Under the pieces are notes generated by a model that did no database searches, had not been told where the DNA came from, and saw only the letters and a list, made by a program, of their open reading frames with translations. Of a stretch of DNA of 64,000 nucleotides, positions 17,261-26,921 are shown one piece after another. The stretch spans positions 66,585-130,584 of the forward strand of contig JADZFO010000027.1 in the NCBI GenBank assembly GCA_020849855.1. The letters run 5' to 3'. The translations under genes were made by a program, and so were the position numbers. Origin of the DNA: a bacterium. GTDB lineage: Bacteria > 4484-113 > JAFGCY01. Numbering within the stretch: position 1 is the first letter of the stretch; every line of letters starts with the position of its first letter.

Positions 17261-18067
17261 TTAGTCCTGCGGCAGCCAGGCCGGCCTGCGCTTCTCCAGG
17301 AAAGCGCTCAGGCCTTCCTGACCCTCCGGGCTGACCCGCAGGCGGGCGATCAAAGCGGCAGTCTCGTTCAGTGCGGCTTCGTCTGCCGCTCCGCCGGCCA
17401 GGCGCCGCAGCAGGGCCTTAGTCTCGCGGGCAGCACGCGGCCCGGCGGCCAGCAGGCTGCTGATACGCAGGCGCAGGCTGTCTTCAAGGTCAGCCGGCGC
17501 GGCGCTTTCCTGCACCAGTCCGCAGCGCAGCGCAAGGTCATTGCCAAAGCGCTCGCCGCTGAGCAGCAGGCGGGTGCATGCGCTGAAGCCCAGGCGCCGC
17601 AGCACATAGGGCAGGATAGTGGCGGGGGCGATGCCAAGGCGCACCTCGCTGAAGCTGTAAAGCGCCCCGTCCTCGGCCAGCACGTGGTCGCAGCAGCACA
17701 AAAGCCCCAGTCCGCCGCCAAAGGCCCCGCCCTGGACCAGCGCCAGCAGCGGAACAGGGCAGGAATCCACCTGCTGCAGCATCTGCGCCAGCGCCTGGGC
17801 GTCCGCCAGGTTCTGCTCCGCTCCCGCATCCTTCTGCTCACGCATCCAGTTCAGGTCGCCGCCGCTGCAGAAATAGCCCCCGGCGCCCTGGATCAGCACA
17901 AGGCGCAGCTCTTCCGGGGCCATTCCTGCCAGAAAAGCGAAGCATTGCTGCAGTTCTTTAACCATTCCGGCGTTAAAGGCGTTCTTCAGCTCCGGCCGCT
18001 GCAGGCTCAGCGTCGCCAGACCGGTGGACGGCTCGTGCAGCAGGCTCAGGTACTGGTAGTCAGGCAT
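17261..18067 (-). CDS. Enoyl-CoA hydratase/isomerase (crotonase) family
   Basis: A 268-residue crotonase-fold enzyme acting on acyl-CoA thioesters. The oxyanion-hole segments are GYFCSGGDLNWM (about residues 65-76) and GGAFGGGLGLLCCCD (about 112-126). The pattern CSGGDLNWM recalls methylglutaconyl-CoA hydratases of leucine breakdown, but general beta-oxidation hydratase activity cannot be excluded. The ATG at 18067 is 6 nt after TAACCT (18074-18079 on the minus strand), so the message may be leaderless. It is divergent from secDF and stands alone; the etfBA genes elsewhere in the window could serve the matching acyl-CoA dehydrogenases. Confidence 0.85.
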   Translation of the reverse strand: MPDYQYLSLLHEPSTGLATLSLQRPELKNAFNAGMVKELQQCFAFLAGMAPEELRLVLIQGAGGYFCSGGDLNWMREQKDAGAEQNLADAQALAQMLQQVDSCPVPLLALVQGGAFGGGLGLLCCCDHVLAEDGALYSFSEVRLGIAPATILPYVLRRLGFSACTRLLLSGERFGNDLALRCGLVQESAAPADLEDSLRLRISSLLAAGPRAARETKALLRRLAGGAADEAALNETAALIARLRVSPEGQEGLSAFLEKRRPAWLPQD

Positions 18068-18165
18068 GCAGCAAGGTTAGCAGCCAGCCGCGTTTGCGCC
18101 CGAACTAATCCGGGTGCTAGAATTCGCGGTTCCAACAGCCAACCTTTTATTAGGAGCCACACTGC

Positions 18166-20583
18166 ATGAGCCCCCTGGTGAGATGGTTGATCATTGCGGC
18201 CGTTCTGATCGTCGCATGTGTCAACCCGCTGTACCGGCACTACAAGATGAAGGAGCCGATCGTTACGCTCGGCCTGGATCTGAAGGGTGGTGTCGAAGTC
18301 CTGCTGCAGGCCAAGCCTGAGAATGGCGGCATGCCGACTGCCGATCAGGTCACTGGCGCGATCGAGGTCGTCAGCAACCGCGTCGACCCCAGCGGCACCA
18401 AGGAGCTTTTCCTGTCTCAGGTTGGCACTGACCGCATCCTGCTGCAGGTGCCTGGCGAAAAGAACCCCGACCAGATCATCTCGGTCCTGGGCGATACGGC
18501 GCTGCTGGAGTTCATCAACACCGGCAACGACTTCTTCCCTGAGGGCACGGAGTTCAACGAGCCGGGCAGCGCGACGCGCCAGGCTGACTTCGCCAAGTAC
18601 GAGACCATCCTCACCGGCGCCGACCTTGAAAAGGCCACGGTGCTGCTGAACGCCAACAAGCCGGAGATTGGCTTCACCTTCCGGCCCGAGGCGCGCGACA
18701 CCTTCGGCACCTTCACCACGAACCACGTGGGTCAGTACCTGGCGATCATCCTCGACGGCAAGGTCCTGTCCTGCCCGCGGATTGACAGCGCCATCTGGGG
18801 CGACGGCCGTATCACCGGCACCTTCACCATGGATGAGGTGAACAAGGTGGTGCGCCAGCTCAACGCCGGCGCCCTGCCGGTGCCGCTGCAGATCCTCAGC
18901 TCCTCGGTGGTCGGCCCGACCCTGGGCCAGGAGAGCATCGACAAGAGCTATCTCGCCGGCCTCGTCGGTATGGCGGCCGTGCTGCTCTTCCTGATCATCT
19001 TCTACCGCGTGCCCGGCCTGGTGGCCTCCATCAGCCTGGCCCTCTACGTGGTTCTCACCATCGGTTACTTCAGCCTGATCAACGCCACCCTGACCCTGCC
19101 GGGTATCGCCGGCCTGCTCCTGGGTATCGGTATGGCCGTTGACGGCAACGTCATCATCTTTGAGCGATTAAAGGAAGAGCTGCGCTGGGGCAAGACCCTC
19201 TTTGCCGCCATCGAGGCGGCCTTCTCCCGCGCCTGGGTCGCCATCCTTGACGGTAACGTCACCACCATGATCGCTGCTGCGGTGCTGTACTTCTTCGGCA
19301 CCGGCCCCATCAAGGGCTTCGCGGTGACCCTGTTTATCGGTAACCTGGTCTCGCTCTTCTCGGCGGTCTTTGTGACCCGCCAGCTTATCGACGTCTTCGC
19401 GCACGCAATGCCGGGCGTCAACCTCTACACGAACACCATGGCGCCGCTGGAGAAGCCTTCGGTCCAGCTGGCCGAGAAGCGCTACTTCGGCTGGGTCGAG
19501 CGCAGCCCGATCTGGATCGGCATCTCGCTGACCATCATTGCCATCGGTATCGCATTCCTGTTTGTGAACAACGGCCGCTTCGGCCGCCCGCTGAACCTCG
19601 GTATTGACTTCACCGGCGGCGAGAAGATCATCCTGCAGACGAAGGATGAGCTGCCCCTGGACGGCCAGAGCCTGCTGGCCATCGTCGAGAAGTACTCCGA
19701 CGGTGAGCCCACTGTGCAGGTTGACGCCACCGACCGGCACGTCGCCTCCATCCGCCTGCGCGTCAAGGCTTCCGGCGAGAACGAGGCTGAGATCAGCCGC
19801 AACCGCGCCTCCAGCCTCTCTGACATGAAGGAGGAGATCGGCACGGCCTTTGGCGGCTTCGTGGCCGAAAGCGAGGCCTCGCCCAACCCGACCGTGCGCG
19901 AACAGAGCTTCGTAGGCCCGACAGTCGGCCAGGAGCTGATCAAGAACGCCATCACCGCTCTGGTGGTCGGCATGATCCTGATCTTCCTGTATATCGTGAT
20001 GCGCTTTGGCATCTGGCAGATGAGCGCCGGCGCGATCCTCGCCCTGCTCCACGACGTGTTGATCACACTGGCCATGACCTCGGTGCTGGGCCTGGAGGTC
20101 AACTCCAGCTTCATCGCGGTCATCCTGACCATCGTGGGTTACTCGATCAACGACTCGGTCATCATCTTCGACCGAATACGCGAAAACCTGCGCGGCCTGC
20201 AGGGGGCCAACTTCAGCCAGCTCTGCAACCTCTCCCTCAGCCAGACCTTCACCCGTTCGCTGAACACAGTGCTGAACGTCGTCTGGATGGTCGCCGCCCT
20301 GCTGCTGCTGGGTGGTGACAATATCCGCGACTTCATGCTGGCAATGCTGATCGGTATGGTCTCCGGCGGTTACAGCTCGATCTTCATCGCCACGCCGATG
20401 ATGCTGCTGGTTTCGAAGGGCCGCTCGCCGGGTCAGGCCGTCATTGCCCCCGCGCCGGCGCCCCTTGGTGGAGCCGCGGCCCGCGAGGCCTATGTGCCGG
20501 AGATGGAGAGTGAGGACTATCCGCCCCTCGGCGCCCCGGCGCGCCAGGGCAACAGCGCCACCAAGAAGCAGCGCCGCCGCTAA
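18166..20583 (+). CDS. secDF: Protein translocase SecDF fusion
   Basis: An 805-residue fusion of SecD and SecF, the proton-driven accessory complex of Sec export in the inner membrane. The SecD half has an N-terminal helix, VTLGLDLKGGVEVLLQ, the periplasmic P1 domain with VVSNRVDPSG, and a six-helix RND-type bundle with GIAGLLLGIGMAVDGNVIIF. The SecF half begins near residue 480 with LNLGIDFTGGEKI and ends with the matching bundle (VGYSINDSVIIFDRIREN). AGGAG at 18152-18156 fits the ATG at 18166, and TAGAAT (18117-18122) may be its -10. Its stop overlaps recJ (TAATG). Confidence 0.93.
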   Translation: MSPLVRWLIIAAVLIVACVNPLYRHYKMKEPIVTLGLDLKGGVEVLLQAKPENGGMPTADQVTGAIEVVSNRVDPSGTKELFLSQVGTDRILLQVPGEKNPDQIISVLGDTALLEFINTGNDFFPEGTEFNEPGSATRQADFAKYETILTGADLEKATVLLNANKPEIGFTFRPEARDTFGTFTTNHVGQYLAIILDGKVLSCPRIDSAIWGDGRITGTFTMDEVNKVVRQLNAGALPVPLQILSSSVVGPTLGQESIDKSYLAGLVGMAAVLLFLIIFYRVPGLVASISLALYVVLTIGYFSLINATLTLPGIAGLLLGIGMAVDGNVIIFERLKEELRWGKTLFAAIEAAFSRAWVAILDGNVTTMIAAAVLYFFGTGPIKGFAVTLFIGNLVSLFSAVFVTRQLIDVFAHAMPGVNLYTNTMAPLEKPSVQLAEKRYFGWVERSPIWIGISLTIIAIGIAFLFVNNGRFGRPLNLGIDFTGGEKIILQTKDELPLDGQSLLAIVEKYSDGEPTVQVDATDRHVASIRLRVKASGENEAEISRNRASSLSDMKEEIGTAFGGFVAESEASPNPTVREQSFVGPTVGQELIKNAITALVVGMILIFLYIVMRFGIWQMSAGAILALLHDVLITLAMTSVLGLEVNSSFIAVILTIVGYSINDSVIIFDRIRENLRGLQGANFSQLCNLSLSQTFTRSLNTVLNVVWMVAALLLLGGDNIRDFMLAMLIGMVSGGYSSIFIATPMMLLVSKGRSPGQAVIAPAPAPLGGAAAREAYVPEMESEDYPPLGAPARQGNSATKKQRRR

Positions 20584-22403
20584 TGGACAGCGCCAGTGCA
20601 GCGGCGGGGCTCTCGCCTCTGGCCCGGCGCCTGTATAACATAACGGATGATATAGAACAGCGTCTGGGATTCGGCTCGGACGCTGTTTCCTTTTGCCGTG
20701 AACTGGGCCGCCTCTTCCTTGAAGACAGCCAGGCCTGGCCAGCCCTCTCGGACTTCCTGGCCCGCCTGGTTTCGCAGAAAGCGCCTGTGCTGGTCTATGG
20801 CGACTACGATGTCGATGGCTCCTGCTCGGTCTTCCTGCTGCACCGCTGGCTGCGGGCGCAGGGCGTCCCCGGCAACTGGTTCCTGCCCAGCCGCTTTTCC
20901 ACCGGCTATGGCCTCGACAAGGGCAACCTGGAAAAGGCCATTGCCCATGGTTACAAAGCCCTGATCGCCCTGGACTGTGGCACGACCAGCATCGAGGAGG
21001 TCGAGCTCTGCCGCCGCGCCGGCATGGAAGTGGCGATCATCGACCACCACACGCCCAAGGAGCGCCTCCCCGACGCCCTGCTCTTTAACCCGCATACTGA
21101 CCCCGGCCTGCCGATGCTCTGCACCGCCGGCCTGGTCTTTGGCCTGCTCTCCGCCGTCTGGGAGCACTCTGCTCGCGCGGATGCTGCGGCCGCGGACAGC
21201 ACTGCTGTCCCGCTGCCCTGGATTGAGGCACGCTTCGGTGATGAGATCGAGGCGGCCGGGCTGGCCACCCTGGCGGACGTCGCCCCCCTGAACCCCTATG
21301 GCTGGGCCATGGCCCACCACGCCCTGCAGTCTCTGCCCCAGACCCTCAATCTCGGTCTCGCGGAGCTGCAGAAGGTCGCGCGCCTGCACGGCATCAGCCG
21401 CCTGACCGGCCGCAACGTGGGCTTTGACCTCGCGCCGCGGATGAACGCCGCCGGGCGCATGCAGCACGCGCGCTGGATCCCGGAGCTGTTGCTGGCCCGC
21501 GAAAGCCAGACTGCAAGAGAGCTGGCCCAGCGCATCGACCGCCTGAACGAAGAGCGCAAGACCGTGGCCAAGCAGGTCACCCAGCAGGCCCTGCGCCAGG
21601 CCCTCAGCTTCGACAGCGCGGCCGGCCTCGTGCTGGCCGACCCGCAGTGGCATCCCGGCGTGCTGGGCATCGCCGCCGCCAGGGTGGCCGAGCAGCTTGG
21701 CAAGCCCACGATGGTCCTTGGCCTGGCCCCCGGCGGGGCGCAGAACGGCAACGCCACCGGCGCCCGGGACAGCGAAGGGCAGGGGACAGAGCAGCCCGAG
21801 GAAAGCGGCGGCGCGCACAACACCCCGGCGCAGCCCGGCGATGAGCTGCTATCGGGCTCCGTGCGCTCGGCCCTCAAGCTGGACCTCATCCCGGCCCTGC
21901 ACGCCGCCGAGTCGGTGCTCTACAGCTTCGGCGGCCACTCGGCTGCTGCCGGTGTGAAGGTCTGGCGCTCGCGCCTGGATGAACTGCGCCGGGTCTGGGA
22001 CGAGGCCCTGCACCAGCAGATTGAGCAGGCCGCGCGGGAGGCGGAGTACGAGCCGGCCCCGCAGGACGCGGCCGGGCATCCCGAGGTCCTGCTGGCTGAG
22101 CTGACCAGCGCCTTTGAGGATGATGTCTGGCGCCTCAGCCCCAGCGGCCCGGACTGGCCGGCCCCGCGCTTCGTGCTGCGCGGCCTGTCCGTCAGCCGGG
22201 TGAGCTATATGGGCGCCGACCGCACACACCTCAACCTGCTGCTCACTGATGGCACGGCGGAGCTGCGGATCGCCTGCTTCAACATGAGCCACCTCTTCCA
22301 TAAGCTCACACCCGGACTGCCGCTGCGCCCGCTGGTGGAAGTTGACGCCGACAACTGGAACAACAAGATCGGCATCAGCCTGCGGCTGATCGAGCTGTTG
22401 TAG
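20583..22403 (+). CDS. recJ: Single-stranded-DNA exonuclease RecJ
   Basis: A 606-residue DHH-family 5'-3' single-strand exonuclease for recombination and mismatch repair. Motifs: VYGDYDVDGSCSVFLL (metal-binding Asp cluster, about residue 72), IALDCGTTS, IIDHHTPKERLP (DHH, about 155), APRMNAAGRM and FGGHSAAAGVKV (DHHA1). Within DHHA1 there is a low-complexity insert of about 35 residues (about 385-420, rich in Gly, Gln and Glu) between LGLAPGG and GSVRSALKLD, unusual for RecJ. It starts in the TAATG overlap with secDF. Confidence 0.93.
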   Translation: MDSASAAAGLSPLARRLYNITDDIEQRLGFGSDAVSFCRELGRLFLEDSQAWPALSDFLARLVSQKAPVLVYGDYDVDGSCSVFLLHRWLRAQGVPGNWFLPSRFSTGYGLDKGNLEKAIAHGYKALIALDCGTTSIEEVELCRRAGMEVAIIDHHTPKERLPDALLFNPHTDPGLPMLCTAGLVFGLLSAVWEHSARADAAAADSTAVPLPWIEARFGDEIEAAGLATLADVAPLNPYGWAMAHHALQSLPQTLNLGLAELQKVARLHGISRLTGRNVGFDLAPRMNAAGRMQHARWIPELLLARESQTARELAQRIDRLNEERKTVAKQVTQQALRQALSFDSAAGLVLADPQWHPGVLGIAAARVAEQLGKPTMVLGLAPGGAQNGNATGARDSEGQGTEQPEESGGAHNTPAQPGDELLSGSVRSALKLDLIPALHAAESVLYSFGGHSAAAGVKVWRSRLDELRRVWDEALHQQIEQAAREAEYEPAPQDAAGHPEVLLAELTSAFEDDVWRLSPSGPDWPAPRFVLRGLSVSRVSYMGADRTHLNLLLTDGTAELRIACFNMSHLFHKLTPGLPLRPLVEVDADNWNNKIGISLRLIELL

Positions 22404-22485
22404 GGCCCGGAGATATTCGTGCGCGGCCGCACAGCAGCGGTCTCTGCTGCCGAAGCAGCACTTTAATCCGGCGGTCAAGGTAGCG

Positions 22486-23183
22486 CTATTTCCTCTTCTG
22501 CTTCCTGCTGGAGCGCCTGCGCGGCCTGGGCCGCCTGGAGACCCGCGGGCTGAACTCTGGATCAGCCAGGGCATCGCACAGGTGGAAGTAGAGCTCAACA
22601 CGGTCAACCAGCCGCTTCTGGGCCAGGAACCTGCGCCGCATCCAGTTGTAGATTGGGAATGGCAGCCACAGGACAAGCAAGGGAATGCAAAGCGACAGGA
22701 ACATCGCCAGTCCACTTATGCCGGAGAAGGCGACGATGGTGGCCCCAGCAGGGCTGGCAGGCTGAGCAGCAGGATTAATCGGCTCCGCCGCAGCGGCAGC
22801 TCCTCCAGGAAGGGGGGAGGGCCAACCAGGTCCTCCAGGTTGCCGGCTATCCACTCAACGCTGCCTTCCAGGCTGTCGCTTGTCGCTGTCGGAGCCAGCG
22901 CCTCAAGCGCTTCGTCCACGGGATGCTGATGACGATCGTAAGCGTCCAGGTCAGATATCAGCAGCCCGGGGACATTCAGCAGTCTGAGCTGCTGCCGAAG
23001 CCACTTTGCGTACTGCCGTGAAGCATCTCCCAGGCTGAGGCTCTCGGACCAGTCAGCGTAGTACTGCTCCGGGTCGCTTCTTACGGGCGGCGCAGGCAGA
23101 AGCTGCCTGAGCTGATCCAGCACGCGCCGCGCCACTGGAGAACTGACTCTGGCCAGCGCTGTCTGGTGATAGTCCCTGGGCAT
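22486..23183 (-). pseudogene. Frameshifted two-helix membrane protein gene
   Basis: Two minus-strand frames appear to be halves of one gene. The first (from ATG 23183) is hydrophilic and ends by running into RSRLILLLSLPALLG. The second continues as ATIVAFSGISGLAMFLSLCI and PLLVLWLPFPIYNWMRRR, then a basic tail (SRRPRPRRRSSRKQKRK). A single-base deletion at the C run 22743-22746 (G run on the coding strand) would explain the split; restoring it gives a protein of about 232 residues with a membrane hairpin near the C-terminus. It could be a pseudogene, an assembly error in a homopolymer, or programmed -1 slippage. No family recognised. Confidence 0.6.
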
Positions 23184-23266
23184 AGCGAAGTCCAATGATT
23201 CTAGTGCTGCGCTCTGCCGTTCAGGCCGCGGCGCTACTTTCCCGCGCCCTGTGGTATTAGAATTAG

Positions 23267-25759
23267 GTGGGACAGCGCGCGGGCAGCGGTCGGCGCGCCG
23301 ATGTTGCAACTATGGCTAAGGAGCGGTCGGCACAGGCGGGTTACCAGGAAGCCGATTACCTCTTCGAGGTGATCTGCGAGCGCCTGCGCCGCACCCAGGG
23401 CCAGATCAACCTCAGCCGACTGCGCAAGGCTTACGAACTGGGCATTACCGCCCACGAGGGCCAGATGCGCAAGGACGGCAGCCCCTACATCACGCACCCC
23501 CTCGAGGTCGCCGAGATCTGCGCCGACCTCAACATGAACGAGGACGCCATCATTGCCGCCATCCTGCACGACACGGTGGAGGACACGCCGGTCAAGCTGC
23601 CCCAGATCCGGGCGCAGTTCGGCCCGGTGGTGGCGAACATGGTCGACAGCCTGACCAAGATCAAGAAAATCGACTTCTTCGCCCGCTTCCTGGGCCGCGA
23701 CAAGGCCAGCAACCAGGCCCGCAACCTGCAAAAGCTCTTCATAGCCATGACCCGCGACAGCCGGGTGATCGTGATCAAGCTGGCCGACCGCCTGCACAAC
23801 ATGCAGACGATGGGCTCCATGCCCGAGCACAAGCGCGAGCGCATCAGCAAGGAGACCCTGGAGTTCTATATCCCCCTGGCCCGGCGTCTTGGCCTTGGCC
23901 AGATGGTGACGGAGCTGGAAGACCTGGTCTTCATGCACCTTTACCCCAGCACCTACGAAGAGCTCAAGCAGGCTGTGGACAAGCTGACCCTGCCGCGCGA
24001 GCGCCTGGTGGAAAAGATGATCGACCAGCTGCGCAGCATGCTGCTGCAGCACGGCATCCGCTCCAGCAAGATCTACGGCCGTCGCAAGCACCTGTACAGC
24101 ATCTGGCAGAAGATGCAGCGCCAGGGTGTGGACCTTGACGGCATCTACGACCTGCTGGCCATCCGCATCATCCTCGACGGCAGTCCCGAGGACTGCTACA
24201 AGGTCCTGGGCCTGCTGCATCTGGCCTACAAGCCGATCTTCCACCGCTTCCGCGACTTCATCGGCAGCCCCAAGGAGAACGGCTACCAGACCCTGCACAC
24301 CAGCGTCATCGGCCCCGAGGGCACCATAGTCGAGGCCCAGATCCGCACGGTCGAGATGGACCTCGAGGCCGAGAAGGGCATCGCCGCGCACTGGAACTAC
24401 AAGGACACCAGCCCCGGCGCGCCAGGTACTGAGGTAGCCAAGGACGACACCTGGATGAGCTTCATCCGCGAGCTCGCCGAAGCCGAGGTCGGCACAGAGG
24501 AGTTCGTGGCCCAGACGCGCGAAACCCTGCTGACCGACCAGGTGCTGGTGCTCAGCCCGCAGGGCGAGGTGGTGGACCTGCCGCAGGGCTCCACCCCCAT
24601 CGACTTCGCCTACTACATCCATACCGACCTCGGCCACAGCATCCGCGCGGCCAAGGTCAACGGCATCTCCGTGCCCCTGGATTACCGCCTGCGCAGCGGT
24701 GACGTGGTCGAGGTGGTCAAGGGCCCCGAGGGCGACACACTGCCGCGGCCGGAGTGGCTGGTCATGGCCCGCTCGCCCAAGAGCCTGCTGAAGATCCGCC
24801 GGCACTTCAAGAGCCTGCCCGCCGCCGAGCGCATCAACATTGGCCGCAACCTGCTGCGCCAGCAGATCACCAAGGAAGGCCTCTACCCCCTGAACCTGAT
24901 GGCCAACGACAAGCTGCTCACCCTGCTCAAGCGTCTCTCGGTGCGCAGCATTGACGACCTTTATGACAAGGTGGCCCAGGGCATCTACGAATGCGACGAG
25001 ATCATCCGCGAGCTCAAGGAGATCCACATCTCCAAGATTGCGCCGGAGGCCGACAACCTCTCTGCCGCGCCCCGCGTGGAGGTCGGCGACGGCCGCACGG
25101 TCAGCGTGGAGTACACGCGCCTGGGCCTGGCATCCGAGCTTGGCATCAGCCGCCAGGGCGGCGAGGCCCTGCGCATCAAGAGCGAACTGATGGCCTGCTG
25201 CACCCCCGTGCCACCGGACCACATCTATGGCGTGCTGGACCGCCGCGAGCGCCGCATGCGCATCCACCGCGCTGAATGCGAGCGCCTCAAGCAGCAGATG
25301 CTGGAGGGTGAACTGATGGCCCTGGAGTGGAGCAGCCCGCGGGATCATCAGTTCTACGCCGCCCGCCTGGGCGTGGTCAGCCTTAACCGTGTCGGCCTGC
25401 TCTTTGAGGTGCTGCGCTTCCTGAGCCAACAGAACATCAACATCGGCGGCGCCCAGTTCGACATGAGCAGCCAGGAAGCCTCGGCTGCGCAGTATGTGCG
25501 CTTCGAGCTGGTGGTGGAAGTCAGCGACCATGAAGAGCTGCAGCGCTGTATCGACCAGATCCGCTCGATCGACGATGTGCTGGAAGTCAACCGTATCTTC
25601 CACTACCAGGACAGCGCGCCGGCTGCCCCGCAGCCACCGGCAGATCAGCCGCCCGCGGAGGGCGGCGGCGACGAAGCGCCGGTAGATGGCGGGCTGATCA
25701 GCATTGGCCAGCCGCGCCTGCCCTTTATGAGCCCCGAGGACCAGGGCAGGCTGAGCTGA
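23267..25759 (+). CDS. rel: Bifunctional (p)ppGpp synthetase/hydrolase Rel
   Basis: An 815-830 residue RelA/SpoT homologue that makes and breaks the stringent-response alarmone. Order: HD hydrolase domain (ILHDTVEDT near residue 100, KLADRLHNMQT), synthetase domain (RRKHLYSIWQKM; SPKENGYQTLHTS), TGS domain (LPQGSTPIDFAYYIHT), and C-terminal ACT domain (RVGLLFEVLRFLSQQNINI). The intact HD residues and the RFRD motif argue for both activities. The start is either GTG 23267, 6 nt after TATTAG (23255-23260) and so possibly leaderless, or ATG 23312, which has no Shine-Dalgarno. Its stop overlaps dtd (TGATG). Confidence 0.93.
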   Translation: MGQRAGSGRRADVATMAKERSAQAGYQEADYLFEVICERLRRTQGQINLSRLRKAYELGITAHEGQMRKDGSPYITHPLEVAEICADLNMNEDAIIAAILHDTVEDTPVKLPQIRAQFGPVVANMVDSLTKIKKIDFFARFLGRDKASNQARNLQKLFIAMTRDSRVIVIKLADRLHNMQTMGSMPEHKRERISKETLEFYIPLARRLGLGQMVTELEDLVFMHLYPSTYEELKQAVDKLTLPRERLVEKMIDQLRSMLLQHGIRSSKIYGRRKHLYSIWQKMQRQGVDLDGIYDLLAIRIILDGSPEDCYKVLGLLHLAYKPIFHRFRDFIGSPKENGYQTLHTSVIGPEGTIVEAQIRTVEMDLEAEKGIAAHWNYKDTSPGAPGTEVAKDDTWMSFIRELAEAEVGTEEFVAQTRETLLTDQVLVLSPQGEVVDLPQGSTPIDFAYYIHTDLGHSIRAAKVNGISVPLDYRLRSGDVVEVVKGPEGDTLPRPEWLVMARSPKSLLKIRRHFKSLPAAERINIGRNLLRQQITKEGLYPLNLMANDKLLTLLKRLSVRSIDDLYDKVAQGIYECDEIIRELKEIHISKIAPEADNLSAAPRVEVGDGRTVSVEYTRLGLASELGISRQGGEALRIKSELMACCTPVPPDHIYGVLDRRERRMRIHRAECERLKQQMLEGELMALEWSSPRDHQFYAARLGVVSLNRVGLLFEVLRFLSQQNINIGGAQFDMSSQEASAAQYVRFELVVEVSDHEELQRCIDQIRSIDDVLEVNRIFHYQDSAPAAPQPPADQPPAEGGGDEAPVDGGLISIGQPRLPFMSPEDQGRLS

Positions 25760-26214
25760 TGCGCTGCGTGGTGCAGCGGGTCAGCCGCGCCAGTGTCAGC
25801 GTCGGCGGGGAGTCCGTCGGGGCCATCGGCCCCGGGCTGTGTGTACTCGTTGGCGCGCTGGAGGGCGACGGCCCGGAGGACTGCGCCTTCATGGCCCGCA
25901 AGCTCAGTAGCCTGCGCATCTTCACCGACAGCGATGGCCGCATGAACCTGGATGTCAGGGCCGCTGGCAACGCGGTACTTCTGGTCAGCCAGTTCACCCT
26001 GGCAGCGGACACCACCAGCGGCACACGGCCCAGCTTCAGTTCTGCCATGGCTCCGCAGGCAGCGCAGGAGCTGCTGGAAGGGCTGAAGGGGCTGCTGGAG
26101 GCCGAGGGGCTGCAGGTGCAAACAGGGCGCTTTGGGGCGAAGATGGATGTCGAGCTGGTCAATGAGGGGCCGGTGACTATCCTGCTGGACAGCCGCGACA
26201 AGAAGCGCAAATAG
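25759..26214 (+). CDS. dtd: D-aminoacyl-tRNA deacylase
   Basis: A 151-residue Dtd enzyme that removes D-amino acids (and glycine mischarged on tRNA-Ala) from tRNA. Family motifs are MRCVVQRVSRASV at the start, LLVSQFTLAADT (the active-site SQFTL loop), GTRPSF, and NEGPVTILLD (the Gly-Pro chirality filter). Normal length. It overlaps rel by one base, a common gene pair in bacteria, and ends convergently with the lipoprotein gene downstream. Confidence 0.95.
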   Translation: MRCVVQRVSRASVSVGGESVGAIGPGLCVLVGALEGDGPEDCAFMARKLSSLRIFTDSDGRMNLDVRAAGNAVLLVSQFTLAADTTSGTRPSFSSAMAPQAAQELLEGLKGLLEAEGLQVQTGRFGAKMDVELVNEGPVTILLDSRDKKRK

Positions 26215-26226
26215 CTGCCGAGCCGG

Positions 26227-26871
26227 CTACTTTTTCTCGGCTTCCGCGCCTTCAGCAGCGGCTTCGGCTTCGCCGAACACGGCCGGCCAGTCCAGCAGCA
26301 CGTCCTGGAACACCACCACGCCGTCCTCGACGCGCTGTACGGCCACGCTGACTGACTTGCCCTCGGCGTCCACAATTGCGCCGGCCAGATAGCCCGCGCC
26401 GAGCTTCTCGCCCAGCTCCCTGCTCTTTTCGATGCTCAGCGCCGCCGAGTTGGCCGCCAGCATGTCTTCCCGGGCCAGCGCGATGGTCGCCTCGTCCGGC
26501 TGCAGCATCTCCATCAGGCGGTTCTGCACCAGGCTGGCCAGCAGGGCGTCGCGGACCTTGCGCTCGCGGGCCAGGGCCGCGGCCGGACCGTCAGAATCGC
26601 TCTTGTCCTTCTTCTTCTCGGCCGGAGCATCGCCTTCAGCCGTCCTGGCGATCACCGAGGCGTCCACAATGCCCAGCACCGCCACCTTGGCCTTGGAGCC
26701 CTCGTGGATGCCTTCCTCGATGGCCACCTGCAGGGTCTTGAGCTGGATCTCGCACTGCTCAGCCGGGGTCAGCTCATGCTCCTTGAAGAGCTCACAGCCG
26801 CCGCAGAGCAGCCCAAGGCCAAGCAGCAGGGGTAGCAGCAGGCCGGCAGCCCTTTGCGCGCCAGAAGGCAC
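26227..26871 (-). CDS. LpoB/CsgG-like lipoprotein
   Basis: A predicted lipoprotein of about 214 residues from GTG 26871; the frame is open to 26955. The hydrophobic stretch LLLPLLLGLGLLCGGC ends in a lipobox-like CGGC. The mature part has KVAVLGIVDAS, ALLASLVQNRLMEML and a final block GAGYLAGAIVDAEG...QRVEDGVVVFQD, the general pattern of CsgG/LpoB/FlgO-type domains that bind partner envelope proteins. It has a Lys/Asp-rich loop (AEKKKDKSDSDG). It is the last gene of a three-gene minus operon. Role inferred: an outer- or inner-membrane tethered activator or secretion accessory. Confidence 0.6.
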   Translation of the reverse strand: MPSGAQRAAGLLLPLLLGLGLLCGGCELFKEHELTPAEQCEIQLKTLQVAIEEGIHEGSKAKVAVLGIVDASVIARTAEGDAPAEKKKDKSDSDGPAAALARERKVRDALLASLVQNRLMEMLQPDEATIALAREDMLAANSAALSIEKSRELGEKLGAGYLAGAIVDAEGKSVSVAVQRVEDGVVVFQDVLLDWPAVFGEAEAAAEGAEAEKK

Positions 26872-26921
26872 CCCTGTGCGGGGCTGGTGAGCCGTCTGAC
26901 TGCGCCGCGCGCGCTGCACGT

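Noticed and set aside
23234..25603. 789-codon minus-strand frame opposite rel, and similar long frames opposite dinG (+) and the tricorn gene (+)
   Set aside because: The opposite strand holds full-domain proteins with catalytic motifs. The mirror frames are Val/Leu/His/Gln-rich shadows without recognisable domains.
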